DNA of 64,000 nucleotides from Hoylesella nanceiensis DSM 19126 = JCM 15639 (GTDB lineage: Bacteria; Bacteroidota; Bacteroidia; Bacteroidales; Bacteroidaceae), in NCBI RefSeq assembly GCF_000379965.1, contig NZ_KB904328.1:1-64000 (forward strand), in the 5' to 3' direction. The translations under genes were made by a program, and so were the position numbers. The notes under the pieces were generated by a model that did no database searches, was not told the origin of the DNA, and worked only from the letters and a program-made list of their open reading frames with translations. Position 1 is the stretch's first letter. Every line of letters starts with the position of its first letter. Below are positions 1 through 7,901 of this stretch, piece after piece.

Positions 1-45
1 CTGTAGCTAGCGTTCATCCTGAGCCAGGATCAAACTCTACATTGT
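1..45 (-). rRNA. rrs: 16S ribosomal RNA, 5' end only
   Basis: The reverse complement of positions 19-38 is the universal 16S 5' segment AGAGTTTGATCCTGGCTCAG, followed by GATGAACGCTAGCTACAG, a Bacteroidetes-type continuation. In E. coli numbering this block begins at base 8, which puts the mature 5' end near position 45. Only about 45 bases lie in the window; the rest of the rRNA operon continues to the left. The gene reads away from the protein-coding genes shown here. Confidence 0.97.
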
Positions 46-289
46 AAAATTTCTTATTTAAATCTCCATAAGGAGAATGTATTCTGACTTAGAACGACTA
101 TCCTTTATAACCTTTATTGAAGTAATCAATTAACGGTTCGTATTTATACCCTGTTGTAAAAAACAACAAGACTCTTGTACTAACTTGTCTGTTTATGTAA
201 ATCTATTCAAAGAACTCTATCTTTAGTGCTAACCGAGATAACTCTCGAAAGCGGATGCAAAAGTACAACTTTTTAAAACACAATCCAAA
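46..289 (-). promoter_or_regulatory. rRNA operon promoter and leader
   Basis: On the minus strand a TTTG (289-286) is followed after 20 bases by TACTTTTG (265-258). This matches the Bacteroidetes -33 TTTG / -7 TAnnTTTG promoter with standard spacing. It implies a leader of about 200 bases before the 16S gene. A small perfect hairpin (TCTCC/GGAGA with a 4-base loop, 63-76) lies just ahead of the mature 5' end and may belong to the processing stalk. No ORF is present. Confidence 0.75.
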
Positions 290-422
290 TAATTGGAGAA
301 TATTTTTCAAAAAAATATATGTTTTTTATTCTGCAACTAAATAAATCAAGGTCTTTTTACATCACACCTATTTATATTATATATAGGGAGTAGAAAACAA
401 GAAAAATTCTATTAGAAACAAA

Positions 423-458
423 AAAGGCGGAAGGTTTAAAATAACTCCTTCCGCCTTT
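423..458 (-). terminator. Intrinsic terminator of the Bax-inhibitor-1 family gene
   Basis: A perfect 12-bp stem (AAAGGCGGAAGG / CCTTCCGCCTTT) encloses a 12-base loop and is followed on the minus strand by a run of T (421-425 complement). It begins ten bases after the stop codon at 468 and separates that gene from the rRNA promoter. Confidence 0.9.
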
Positions 459-467
459 CATTTCATA

Positions 468-1181
468 TTAATTTCTCTTTCCTAATAATCTAAGTAGATA
501 TAAGAAAAGGTTCACAAAGTCGAGATATAAGGTCAATGCGCCTAGCAATGCAATCTTTTGCGCATCTTCAGAAATATCGTCAGCTTGTGCCAACATTCTT
601 TTAATTTTTTGGGTATCCCAAGCAGTCAAGCCCACAAACACCACTACGCCAACATAGCTAATAATAAGCGACAGAGTGTCGTTCTTCATAAGGATATTTG
701 CAAAGCTTGCGATAATAAGTCCCACCAATGCCATCATCAATAGTTGTCCCATTTTCGACAAGTCTCTCTTTGTGGTATATCCAATTAAAGACATCGCACC
801 GAAAGTTCCTGCAGTAATGAAGAACACATTAGCAATAGAAGACGTTGTGTAAACCAAGAAGATAAACGACATCGTCACACCATTCAATATCGAATAAGCG
901 ATGAACAACAATGTTGCAGTAGTGAGTGAAAGATTCATTATACGAGATGAAATGAAGTAAACCAAACCCAATTCACCAAGTAGACAGCCCCAGAACAAGT
1001 ATTCAGAGCTCATCAATGTATAAATCAAACTAGGTGAAGCAGCCACTCCATACGCAGTTACACCTGTTATAACCAATGCGAGTGTCATCCATACATACAC
1101 CTTGCGCATTAAAGCTGGAAACGCAAGTGACATTTGCTCCTCACGTTCTTCAATCATTCTATCAAATGTTTCTCTATCCAT
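468..1181 (-). CDS. Bax inhibitor-1/YccA family membrane protein
   Basis: This 237-residue protein has a short charged N-terminus (residues 1-25) and then about seven hydrophobic membrane segments, the layout and length of bacterial BI-1 (YccA/YbhL) proteins. The late segment with the Trp-Asp-Thr-Gln motif (near residue 190) and the Asp-rich C-terminal loop fit the family's pH-sensitive calcium-leak channel fold. Known relatives modulate membrane proteolysis or ion leakage; the role here is inferred. The gene stands alone, with a TAnnTTTG box upstream and an intrinsic terminator downstream. Confidence 0.9.
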   Translation of the reverse strand: MDRETFDRMIEEREEQMSLAFPALMRKVYVWMTLALVITGVTAYGVAASPSLIYTLMSSEYLFWGCLLGELGLVYFISSRIMNLSLTTATLLFIAYSILNGVTMSFIFLVYTTSSIANVFFITAGTFGAMSLIGYTTKRDLSKMGQLLMMALVGLIIASFANILMKNDTLSLIISYVGVVVFVGLTAWDTQKIKRMLAQADDISEDAQKIALLGALTLYLDFVNLFLYLLRLLGKRN

Positions 1182-1205
1182 AATTTTTTATTTTATTGTT
1201 ACTTG

Positions 1206-1213
1206 CAAAGATA
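1206..1213 (-). promoter_or_regulatory. -7 promoter box for the Bax-inhibitor-1 family gene
   Basis: TATCTTTG on the minus strand matches TAnnTTTG and lies 24 bases before the start codon. No convincing -33 TTTG is seen at the expected distance. Confidence 0.45.
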
Positions 1214-1279
1214 GAACAAAGGAAATGCCACATCAGCACACCCGCTCTTCTTTTTAAGATTTATTATACTTTCTAGTTT

Positions 1280-1306
1280 ATAAAGCACTCATATTCTGTG
1301 CTTTAT
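1280..1306 (-). terminator. Hairpin downstream of the OPT transporter gene
   Basis: A perfect 9-bp stem (ATAAAGCAC / GTGCTTTAT) with a 9-base loop starts three bases after the stop codon. The T-run is weak, so efficiency is uncertain. Confidence 0.6.
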
Positions 1307-1309
1307 CAC

Positions 1310-3283
1310 TTATTTCTTTGTAAAACGAACCAAACAGTAGATCAATGCTCCGTATGCAATAAGCGATAAGCCTTGAGATAAGGGATTATCCAACCACGCT
1401 TGATTAATAAAGTCGAATCCAGCGAAGCGCAATAAAGCACTCACAACACCCATCAAAGCACCCCCTGCAATAAATCCACTTGCAATAAGAGTACCCTTTT
1501 CGCCTCTTTCTTCGTTCACCTTAGCATCGCTACTGCGTGATGTTACATACCAGTTTACGGCACCACCTACCACAAGTGGAAGGTTCAATTCAAGTGGAAT
1601 AAACATTCCAAGTGCAAAGGCAAGAGCAGGAACTCTACACCATGTTAATACAATAGCTATCAAAGCACCAATTCCATACAACAACCATGGAGCACCAGCA
1701 CCATTCATCAAAGGATCAATAACAGCCGCCATAGCATTTGCTTGAGGTGCAGCCAACTGACCAGAAGCGAAACCATAAGTACTATTTAATAGCATCATCA
1801 CACCTCCAACGGTTGCTGCCGACACCAAAGTACCTAAGAACTTCCATGTTTGTTGCTTCTGTGGAGTTGTTCCAACCCAATAACCTATCTTCAAATCGGT
1901 AACAAATGCGCCAGCCATAGACAAAGCTGTACAAACCACTCCACCCATAATTAGGGCTGCAACCATACCACTTGCGCCATTCAATCCTACAGCAACAAGT
2001 ACCACCGATGCAAGAATCAAGGTCATTAAAGTCATTCCCGAAACAGGATTACTACCCACAATGGCAATGGCATTCGCAGCTACTGTTGTAAATAAGAAGG
2101 CAATAATTGCCACAAGCAACACGCCCACAACAGCATAGAACAAGTTGTTCATCACGCCGAACCAGAAGAATAAGAAGATAACCAACAAGGTTACTAAAGA
2201 TCCTATTGCGATGATTCTGAAAGAGATGTCACGTTGAGTGCGGATAGCCTCGCTCTTTTCAGCAGATGCGGAACCACCTCTTAGCTCTTTAGAAGCAAGC
2301 ACTATGGCATTTTTGATGATGCTCCACGATTTGATAACACCAATAATACCCGCCATTGCGATACCTCCAATACCGATACTCTTACCATAATACTTAAATA
2401 TTTCTTCAGCACTCATCGAGCCAACTGTTTGAGTTATCGATGCGTCCCAATTGTTTAAAACTGTATCATGGAATACGAATGACATACCAGGAACAATCAA
2501 CCACCATACAGCAGCAGAACCCAAGCAGATAATTAGCGTATAACGTAAACCAACAATGTAGCCCAATCCAAACAAGGCAGCACCCGTATTGATTTTAAAC
2601 ACCAATTTTGTTTTGTCGGCAAGAGCAGTTCCCCAGCCCACAACACGTGAGGTCACGTTTTCGTTCCACAAGCCAAATGTAGCCACAACAAAGTCGTATA
2701 AGCCACCAATTAAGCCTGCAAGCAACAGCTTTTTGGTTTGTCCGCCTCCTTTAGCACCGCTTACCAACACCTGAGTTGTTGCAGTTGCTTCAGGGAAAGG
2801 ATATTTACCATGCATGTCTTTCACAAAGTATTTGCGGAAAGGAATGAGGAACAAGATGCCAAGAACACCACCCAAGAGTGATGCAATGAATATTTTTAAG
2901 AACGAAGCACTTATTTCTGGATATTTTGCCTGTAGAATATAAATAGCTGGAAGGGTGAAAATGGCTCCTGCAACCACAGCTCCCGAGCAGGCACCAATAC
3001 TCTGTATAATTACATTCTCGCCCAAAGCGTTCTTTCTTTTCGATGCAGTTGAAACGCCCACAGCTATAATTGCGATAGGAATAGCAGCCTCGAACACTTG
3101 TCCCACCTTTAATCCTAGATAGGCAGCAGCAGCAGAAAAGATTACAGCCATTAAGATTCCCCAAGTCACCGACCATGGTGTTACTTCGGGATAGCTACTC
3201 TTTGGCGACATCAAAGGTTCATACTCTTCGCCTTCTTTCAATTCCTTAAAGGCGTTTTCAGGTAGTTTTTCAGGAACATTCAT
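1310..3283 (-). CDS. OPT family oligopeptide transporter
   Basis: The 657-residue protein is almost entirely hydrophobic, with about 15-16 predicted membrane segments. It matches the OPT (oligopeptide transporter) superfamily in length, in the N-terminal Trp-rich entry segment, in an early Gly-Leu-Lys-Val-Gly-Gln motif (near residue 58) and in the Lys-Tyr-Pro-Phe-Pro-Glu-Ala motif (near residue 160) typical of bacterial OPT proteins. OPT proteins are proton-coupled inner-membrane importers of peptides or metal chelates; the substrate cannot be read from the sequence. It sits as a single gene between two hairpins. Confidence 0.92.
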   Translation of the reverse strand: MNVPEKLPENAFKELKEGEEYEPLMSPKSSYPEVTPWSVTWGILMAVIFSAAAAYLGLKVGQVFEAAIPIAIIAVGVSTASKRKNALGENVIIQSIGACSGAVVAGAIFTLPAIYILQAKYPEISASFLKIFIASLLGGVLGILFLIPFRKYFVKDMHGKYPFPEATATTQVLVSGAKGGGQTKKLLLAGLIGGLYDFVVATFGLWNENVTSRVVGWGTALADKTKLVFKINTGAALFGLGYIVGLRYTLIICLGSAAVWWLIVPGMSFVFHDTVLNNWDASITQTVGSMSAEEIFKYYGKSIGIGGIAMAGIIGVIKSWSIIKNAIVLASKELRGGSASAEKSEAIRTQRDISFRIIAIGSLVTLLVIFLFFWFGVMNNLFYAVVGVLLVAIIAFLFTTVAANAIAIVGSNPVSGMTLMTLILASVVLVAVGLNGASGMVAALIMGGVVCTALSMAGAFVTDLKIGYWVGTTPQKQQTWKFLGTLVSAATVGGVMMLLNSTYGFASGQLAAPQANAMAAVIDPLMNGAGAPWLLYGIGALIAIVLTWCRVPALAFALGMFIPLELNLPLVVGGAVNWYVTSRSSDAKVNEERGEKGTLIASGFIAGGALMGVVSALLRFAGFDFINQAWLDNPLSQGLSLIAYGALIYCLVRFTKK

Positions 3284-3374
3284 ATTCTTTCTTGTTTTTG
3301 TTTATTGATATTCTACGAATAGTTTCAATCGGTTTTTATCTCTAATTCTTTTCTTTGAGCGATGTAATAGTTAA

Positions 3375-3432
3375 AAGAGTTTTTTAGTGAGACAGGCTCG
3401 TTGTGGGACATGAACTGCACTAAAAAACTCTT
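3375..3432 (-). terminator. Long-stem terminator downstream of the OmpA-type lipoprotein gene
   Basis: A perfect 15-bp stem (AAGAGTTTTTTAGTG / CACTAAAAAACTCTT) encloses a 28-base loop. On the minus strand it is followed by TTAAC and starts 24 bases after the stop codon at 3457. The loop is longer than in most intrinsic terminators. Confidence 0.65.
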
Positions 3433-3456
3433 ATTGTTCTTTTTAACCGCTACAAT

Positions 3457-4308
3457 TTATTTTTGAGACTCTTCTGGAGCCTTATCGATTAGCTCCATAA
3501 ACTGATCGAGTTTTGGAGTGATAATGATCTGAGTACGACGGTTGCGTTGCTTTCCTAACTCTGTATTGTTGTTGGCAATGGGGTTATATTCACCACGTCC
3601 ACCAGCTGTTAAGCGTTTAGGATTCACGCCATAGTGTGTTTGTAGATATTGAACTACGCTCGAAGCACGCAAGCAAGACAAGTCCCAATTGTTGCGAATG
3701 TTCTCTCTTGTGATGGGCACATTGTCGGTGTTACCTTCGATCAATACGTCATAATCCTTATAATCGGTAATGATTTTCGCAATTTTACTTAGTGTTTCGG
3801 CAGCTCTGTCGTTTATTTCATAGCTTCCACTCTTATACAACATGTTGTCGGCTAATGAGATATAAACTACACCTTTCAACACTTGTACGTCCACTTCTTT
3901 AAGCTCTTCTTTGCTTAATGAGCGTGTTAAGTTATTCGAAAGCACCATATTTAGAGAGTCACTCTTGCTCTTCACTTCCACTAAGTGACGGATATATTGG
4001 TTCGACTCGTTGATTTGGTCAACCAATTTCGAAATATTCACGTTGTTTGCATTGCTGTTTAGCAAACTTTTGTCGAGCGAATTTTGCAATGACGCATAGT
4101 CTTTCTTTTGTTGAGCAAGCTGTTCTTCTAAGCTGTTTACACGTGCTCTGCTAGCTGCGAGCTCTTCTTTTGTTGATTGGAAAGATTCTGTTAAATTCTT
4201 ATTTTCTAATCTACAATTGTCCAATTCTTTCTTACTTGCACAGCTACTTACTAGAACTAATCCAGCAAAAAGAGCGGCAATAAATGTTTTTTGTTTCATG
4301 ATTTTCAT
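3457..4308 (-). CDS. OmpA-family peptidoglycan-binding lipoprotein
   Basis: The 283-residue protein begins with a lipoprotein signal (hydrophobic segment, then Leu-Val-Ser-Ser-Cys with Cys23). A long charged alpha-helical stretch (about residues 28-135) is probably a coiled coil. The C-terminal half (about 145-270) is an OmpA/MotB domain with the Gly-Asn-Thr-Asp-Asn and Asn-Arg-Arg-Thr motifs that hold diaminopimelate. It likely anchors the outer membrane to peptidoglycan. It is transcribed alone, with its own TAnnTTTG box upstream and a strong hairpin downstream. Confidence 0.93.
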   Translation of the reverse strand: MKIMKQKTFIAALFAGLVLVSSCASKKELDNCRLENKNLTESFQSTKEELAASRARVNSLEEQLAQQKKDYASLQNSLDKSLLNSNANNVNISKLVDQINESNQYIRHLVEVKSKSDSLNMVLSNNLTRSLSKEELKEVDVQVLKGVVYISLADNMLYKSGSYEINDRAAETLSKIAKIITDYKDYDVLIEGNTDNVPITRENIRNNWDLSCLRASSVVQYLQTHYGVNPKRLTAGGRGEYNPIANNNTELGKQRNRRTQIIITPKLDQFMELIDKAPEESQK

Positions 4309-4357
4309 TATTTAATTCGTCTTTCGTTTGTTTTCTGCTATCAAAACAGTCGATATA

Positions 4358-4365
4358 CAAATATA
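4358..4365 (-). promoter_or_regulatory. -7 promoter box for the OmpA-type lipoprotein
   Basis: TATATTTG on the minus strand fits TAnnTTTG, 49 bases ahead of the start codon. The -33 element is not clear. Confidence 0.45.
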
Positions 4366-4573
4366 CTAATAAAAAGAGAATTAAGCATTATTGTTTTTTA
4401 TTTTTTATATTTTCCAACCTGTTTCTTTGTATTTATTACCTTTACAGCATTGCAATTGACCTATATCTACCCTTTCGTTGCCTTCAACCACTCTCCCACT
4501 GCTTTTCTAACTCAATCACCTTCTTTTCCCTCCTCATTCTCCTTTGCACAAAGCAGTTTCGCTATAATGCAAT

Positions 4574-4661
4574 AAAAGCATAACTATTACCTATCAATAG
4601 CTATGCTTTTATGCTCTAATATCAATGCTTTTAGCCTGCAAAAGCATTGTGTTTATTGTTC
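4574..4661 (+). repeat. 22-bp-period palindromic repeat, copy A (4 units)
   Basis: Four units start at 4574, 4596, 4618 and 4640, each a 15-bp degenerate palindrome related to AAAAGCAWTGCTTTT plus a 7-bp spacer. Units 1 and 2 also pair with each other: AAAAGCATA-A-CTATT pairs AATAG-C-TATGCTTTT around a 7-base loop with one mismatch. Units 3 and 4 form a perfect 10-bp stem (4623-4632 / 4640-4649, 7-base loop). The copy ends two bases before the stop codon of the minus-strand EamA gene, so it could serve as that gene's transcription end. Confidence 0.85.
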
Positions 4662-4663
4662 AC

Positions 4664-5587
4664 TTAGGCTTCTTCTTCAATCCGTTTGTCTTGTTCTTGA
4701 GCCTTTTTATTCGACAACACCAAGAATATTACCGATGCAATAATCAACATTAAGCCTATTGCAATGGGCACTGTAAATGGCTCACTGAACACCAAAACAC
4801 CCACAAGCATGGCTGTAACAGGCTCGAATGCGCCCAAAATGGCTGCCATTGTGCTGCTCACTTTCTTTAAAGCCATAATCAAAGTGATATTACTTATCGC
4901 AGTGGGAACAAGTCCTAAGAGTGCCAAGTTGATAAATGCTGAGGTCGAAGGAATACCCTTTATGCCTCCAGTTGCAAAAAGAGAATAGAACGAAATAAGC
5001 AACATTGTAAAGAAGAACACATAGAAGGTGAGCTTGAGCGACGACATTTTACGTATGCGCATCACTGGAAGTATCACCATATAGGTGGCATATAAGAATC
5101 CAGAAAGCAACTCACACAATAGTCCTTTGTATGAAGCTTGAAAGTCTCCGTCTATCACTCCCGACAAAAGAACAACGCCTCCGATGGCTAAGAAGATTGA
5201 TAAAATAGCGCCAAGTTTGAGTCGTTCTTTAAAGAATATGCCCATAAGCAGAGCCGTCCATATTGGATATGAGAACAAAAGTGTGGTGGCAATACCACTC
5301 GACATATACTTATAACCCTCGATAAGCGCAATAGCCGACACGGCATAGAGCAACGAAATAAACATAATTCGAAAGGCATCACCTCGGTTTATGTGCATAG
5401 AACGTTTATTGGCAATGAGCACTAAGAGTATAATTACACCTGCAAAGGCAAAGCGATACACAAGAAGTGAAAGCGAATCAATTCCTTCGTTCAATACGGG
5501 AATACTGAATAAAGGGATAGTTCCGAATGCAATTGCTGAGATCGACGCCTCTACTAATCCTCTAATATTGTTATTGTTTAAAGCCAT
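4664..5587 (-). CDS. EamA/DMT-family transporter (first of a tandem pair)
   Basis: The 307-residue protein has ten predicted membrane helices arranged as two EamA repeats (about residues 10-145 and 155-295), the standard drug/metabolite transporter layout. Typical features are the Phe-Gly-Thr-Ile-Pro start, the Phe-Ser-Tyr-Pro-Ile-Trp-Thr motif in the first half and the Leu-Gly-Ala-Phe-Glu-Pro-Val motif in the second. Members export amino acids, metabolites or drugs; the substrate is unknown. It is closely similar to the next gene upstream (5637-6524) and 49 bases from it, so the pair probably arose by duplication and is co-transcribed. Confidence 0.9.
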   Translation of the reverse strand: MALNNNNIRGLVEASISAIAFGTIPLFSIPVLNEGIDSLSLLVYRFAFAGVIILLVLIANKRSMHINRGDAFRIMFISLLYAVSAIALIEGYKYMSSGIATTLLFSYPIWTALLMGIFFKERLKLGAILSIFLAIGGVVLLSGVIDGDFQASYKGLLCELLSGFLYATYMVILPVMRIRKMSSLKLTFYVFFFTMLLISFYSLFATGGIKGIPSTSAFINLALLGLVPTAISNITLIMALKKVSSTMAAILGAFEPVTAMLVGVLVFSEPFTVPIAIGLMLIIASVIFLVLSNKKAQEQDKRIEEEA

Positions 5588-5636
5588 ATCTTTAATATCT
5601 CGCTGTTTAGGGGGTATTATTAATATCGTAATTTGT

Positions 5637-6524
5637 TTAACTCTTACTCTTTCCTGCGCCCATTATCAATAGCGAAACGGATACAAGGGTAAGAATAAGA
5701 CCAAGGGTTGTGTATTGATTAAGAGTCTCTCCGAAAACCAATAGACCGATAATCAGTGCGGTGATGGGCTTAAATACTCCCAAAATAGCTGTTAATGTGC
5801 TGCTCACTTTCTTTAAAGCTACGATGAGAGCGATATTACTTATGGCTGTAGGAATGAGTCCTACGAGCACTAAGTTCAATGCTACACTCTTGTTGGCAAT
5901 AGGTGCAAGCTCGCCTTTGGTAATGAACGAGAAACCTAAGATCAACAACATCGTGAAAAGAAAGATATAGAATGTGAGTGCAAGCGATGGCATCTTCTTC
6001 ACTTCAAGACGTGGAAACACCACTAAATAGATGGCGTAGGTCAAGCCAGAAAGAAGCTCCCAAGCTACTCCAATATGCGAATTTTGTAGGTCTGAGCCCG
6101 TTATTCCCGACAAAAGAACAACGCCCACGATGGCCAACACGATTGAAGCGATGGTTTTAATGCCTAATCTTTCACGAAAGAAAACGGCCATTAACAAGGC
6201 TGTCCACACTGGATATGAGAACACAAGTGTGGTGGCAACGCCCGTAGGCATATAGTTATAACCTTCTATTAGCGACAAGGCTGAAACGGAATAGATGCAC
6301 GAGAGCAATAGAAGTTGCCCGATGTCTTTTAGCGAAACACGCAAAGACACTCTTTGAAAGAGGGCTAAAAGCAGGAGTGCTATGCCTCCAAAGAAAAAAC
6401 GATAAACGATAAGTGAGAGCGAATCCATACCACTTTTGAGCACAGGAAGACTGAAAAGGGCTATCGTTCCAAAGGTAATTGACGAAATTGCAGCGGCACT
6501 TAGGCCTTTTAAATTTGTATTCAT
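5637..6524 (-). CDS. EamA/DMT-family transporter (second of a tandem pair)
   Basis: This 295-residue, ten-helix EamA-repeat protein is a paralogue of the neighbouring 307-residue transporter. The two share long matched blocks, for example the segments around Phe-Gly-Thr-Ile-Ala-Leu-Phe-Ser and Val-Pro-Thr-Ala-Ile-Ser-Asn-Ile. In the second repeat Gly-Ala-Phe-Glu-Pro of the partner is Gly-Val-Phe-Lys-Pro here, a charge reversal at a usually conserved position that may signal different substrates. Inner-membrane exporter; substrate unknown. Confidence 0.9.
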   Translation of the reverse strand: MNTNLKGLSAAAISSITFGTIALFSLPVLKSGMDSLSLIVYRFFFGGIALLLLALFQRVSLRVSLKDIGQLLLLSCIYSVSALSLIEGYNYMPTGVATTLVFSYPVWTALLMAVFFRERLGIKTIASIVLAIVGVVLLSGITGSDLQNSHIGVAWELLSGLTYAIYLVVFPRLEVKKMPSLALTFYIFLFTMLLILGFSFITKGELAPIANKSVALNLVLVGLIPTAISNIALIVALKKVSSTLTAILGVFKPITALIIGLLVFGETLNQYTTLGLILTLVSVSLLIMGAGKSKS

Positions 6525-6584
6525 GAGGTATTATAAATTAATCATTTTCTGTAAATAGAATTGTTTTCTGGTTTAAGTGTCGAA

Positions 6585-7157
6585 CTATAATAGCATCATT
6601 CCAGCAAAGGCGGCATAGAGTATCATGTGAATGGGATTGATCTTGATAACCTTTGTGCCAACGAATGTGGCGATAAATAAGGCTATACTGATGCAGAATT
6701 GCCATCGACTTGCGCCAAATGAGCCGAAATTCTCGCTATTCATCAACATCAATGTCGCAGCAGCTAAGAGTCCAACAACAGCTGGTCGCAAACCTTCGAA
6801 CACGCTTTGCACCGCAGTTGTCTTCATATAACGCATAAACATCTTTGTAATTAGAATCATAAGAATAAACGTTGGCAACACTAATGCAAAGGTAGCGATG
6901 GCGCTTCCCAATACACTCATGCCCGTTCCGTAGCCCATTGAGTGCACAGCAGTGTAGCCACAATAGGTCGCAGTGTTTATTCCTATAGGCCCAGGTGTCA
7001 TCTGACTGATGGCAACAACATTGGTAAACTCTGCCGATGTCAACCAATGATGATTGCGAACTACCTCTGTTTGTATAAGAGATAGCATGCCATAGCCTCC
7101 TCCAAAGCCAAAAAGTCCAATCTCAAAGAATGTTACAAATAGCTGAAAAAATACCAT
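6585..7157 (-). CDS. CHR-family (chromate transporter-like) half protein, subunit 1
   Basis: At 190 residues this is a single CHR domain, half the length of classical ChrA. The N-terminal motif Phe-Gly-Phe-Gly-Gly-Gly-Tyr-Gly-Met (about residues 15-23) and the Gln-Met-Thr-Pro-Gly-Pro-Ile-Gly-Ile-Asn motif (about 51-60) are the family signatures. Short CHR proteins usually occur in pairs and work as heterodimers, and the partner lies at 7255-7791. The pair may export chromate or another oxyanion; the physiological substrate is not shown by sequence. Confidence 0.88.
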   Translation of the reverse strand: MVFFQLFVTFFEIGLFGFGGGYGMLSLIQTEVVRNHHWLTSAEFTNVVAISQMTPGPIGINTATYCGYTAVHSMGYGTGMSVLGSAIATFALVLPTFILMILITKMFMRYMKTTAVQSVFEGLRPAVVGLLAAATLMLMNSENFGSFGASRWQFCISIALFIATFVGTKVIKINPIHMILYAAFAGMMLL

Positions 7158-7254
7158 ATTTCAATATTTCTCGTATGTCTTTTACACCTTATTATATTAT
7201 AGGTGCATTGTTTGTCGAATGTTATTTTATTGCTGTTGCTTAGCTCTTGCGGGT

Positions 7255-7791
7255 CTATTCGGTAGGTTTAATAAACTGTCCGTATAGAAATCCACCTATT
7301 CCAGCAGCCAAAATAATAAAAATTGGATTTACTCCCATTGCCCAAATGAGCAGTGCTGAGAGGATAGGTATCCAACAATTGGTCCACGACACCTTTGCAC
7401 TTAATGCCATATTCCATGTAGGAACGGCAATTAAAGCAACCACAGCAGGACGTATTCCCTTAAATATCGACTCAACAACAGGATTGTCTTGAAAGCTATG
7501 AAAGAAGAGAGCAATGAGCAATATGATGATGAATGAGGGCAAAGCGGTGGCTAATGTGGTGCAAATGCCTCCTGGAACACGCTTTATTTTATATCCAATA
7601 AAGGTGCTAAGATTGATTGCAAACACGCCAGGACAACTCTGTGCAACGGCTATAAGGTCAACAAATTCGTCCTTACTAATCCACTTTCGCTTCTCAACAA
7701 TCTCCGATTCAATTATCGGTATCATTGCATATCCACCGCCAAAGGTGAATGCTCCGATCTTAAAAAAGGTTTTAAAACTTTCCCAATACAC
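7255..7791 (-). CDS. CHR-family (chromate transporter-like) half protein, subunit 2
   Basis: The 178-residue partner carries the same CHR signatures: Phe-Thr-Phe-Gly-Gly-Gly-Tyr-Ala-Met near residue 20 and Gln-Ser-Cys-Pro-Gly-Val-Phe-Ala-Ile-Asn near residue 55. The Met-Thr-Pro-Gly-Pro of subunit 1 is Ser-Cys-Pro-Gly-Val here, so the halves are diverged and probably not interchangeable. It precedes subunit 1 by 97 bases on the minus strand. Both halves are intact, so the locus is a two-gene CHR system rather than a broken chrA. Confidence 0.88.
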   Translation of the reverse strand: MYWESFKTFFKIGAFTFGGGYAMIPIIESEIVEKRKWISKDEFVDLIAVAQSCPGVFAINLSTFIGYKIKRVPGGICTTLATALPSFIIILLIALFFHSFQDNPVVESIFKGIRPAVVALIAVPTWNMALSAKVSWTNCWIPILSALLIWAMGVNPIFIILAAGIGGFLYGQFIKPTE

Positions 7792-7840
7792 TATATTTAT
7801 CTGCTTTAAGCTGTTTTTCTGTTGTATAGTTCATATATGG

Positions 7841-7891
7841 TTTGCACAAGAAAAGTCGCTAAAATGCTATTAACAACTCTCCTTGTGCAAA
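7841..7891 (-). terminator. Hairpin downstream of purL
   Basis: A perfect 10-bp stem (TTTGCACAAG / CTTGTGCAAA) with a 31-base loop begins ten bases past the purL stop codon. The loop is long and there is no good T-run, so a terminator role is tentative. Confidence 0.45.
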
Positions 7892-7901
7892 GTAATTCAC
7901 T

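Noticed and set aside
2805-3176. 123-codon minus-strand frame inside the OPT transporter gene
   Set aside because: It is on the same strand in another frame of a well-supported gene, and its cysteine-rich translation has no protein character.
4574-4661. Repeat copies as a CRISPR array
   Set aside because: The 22-bp units are contiguous degenerate palindromes with 7-bp spacers, not identical repeats with long unique spacers, and no cas genes are present.
6585-7791. Split chromate transporter as a frameshifted pseudogene
   Set aside because: Each half has its own start, stop and complete CHR signatures, and paired short CHR genes are a known arrangement.
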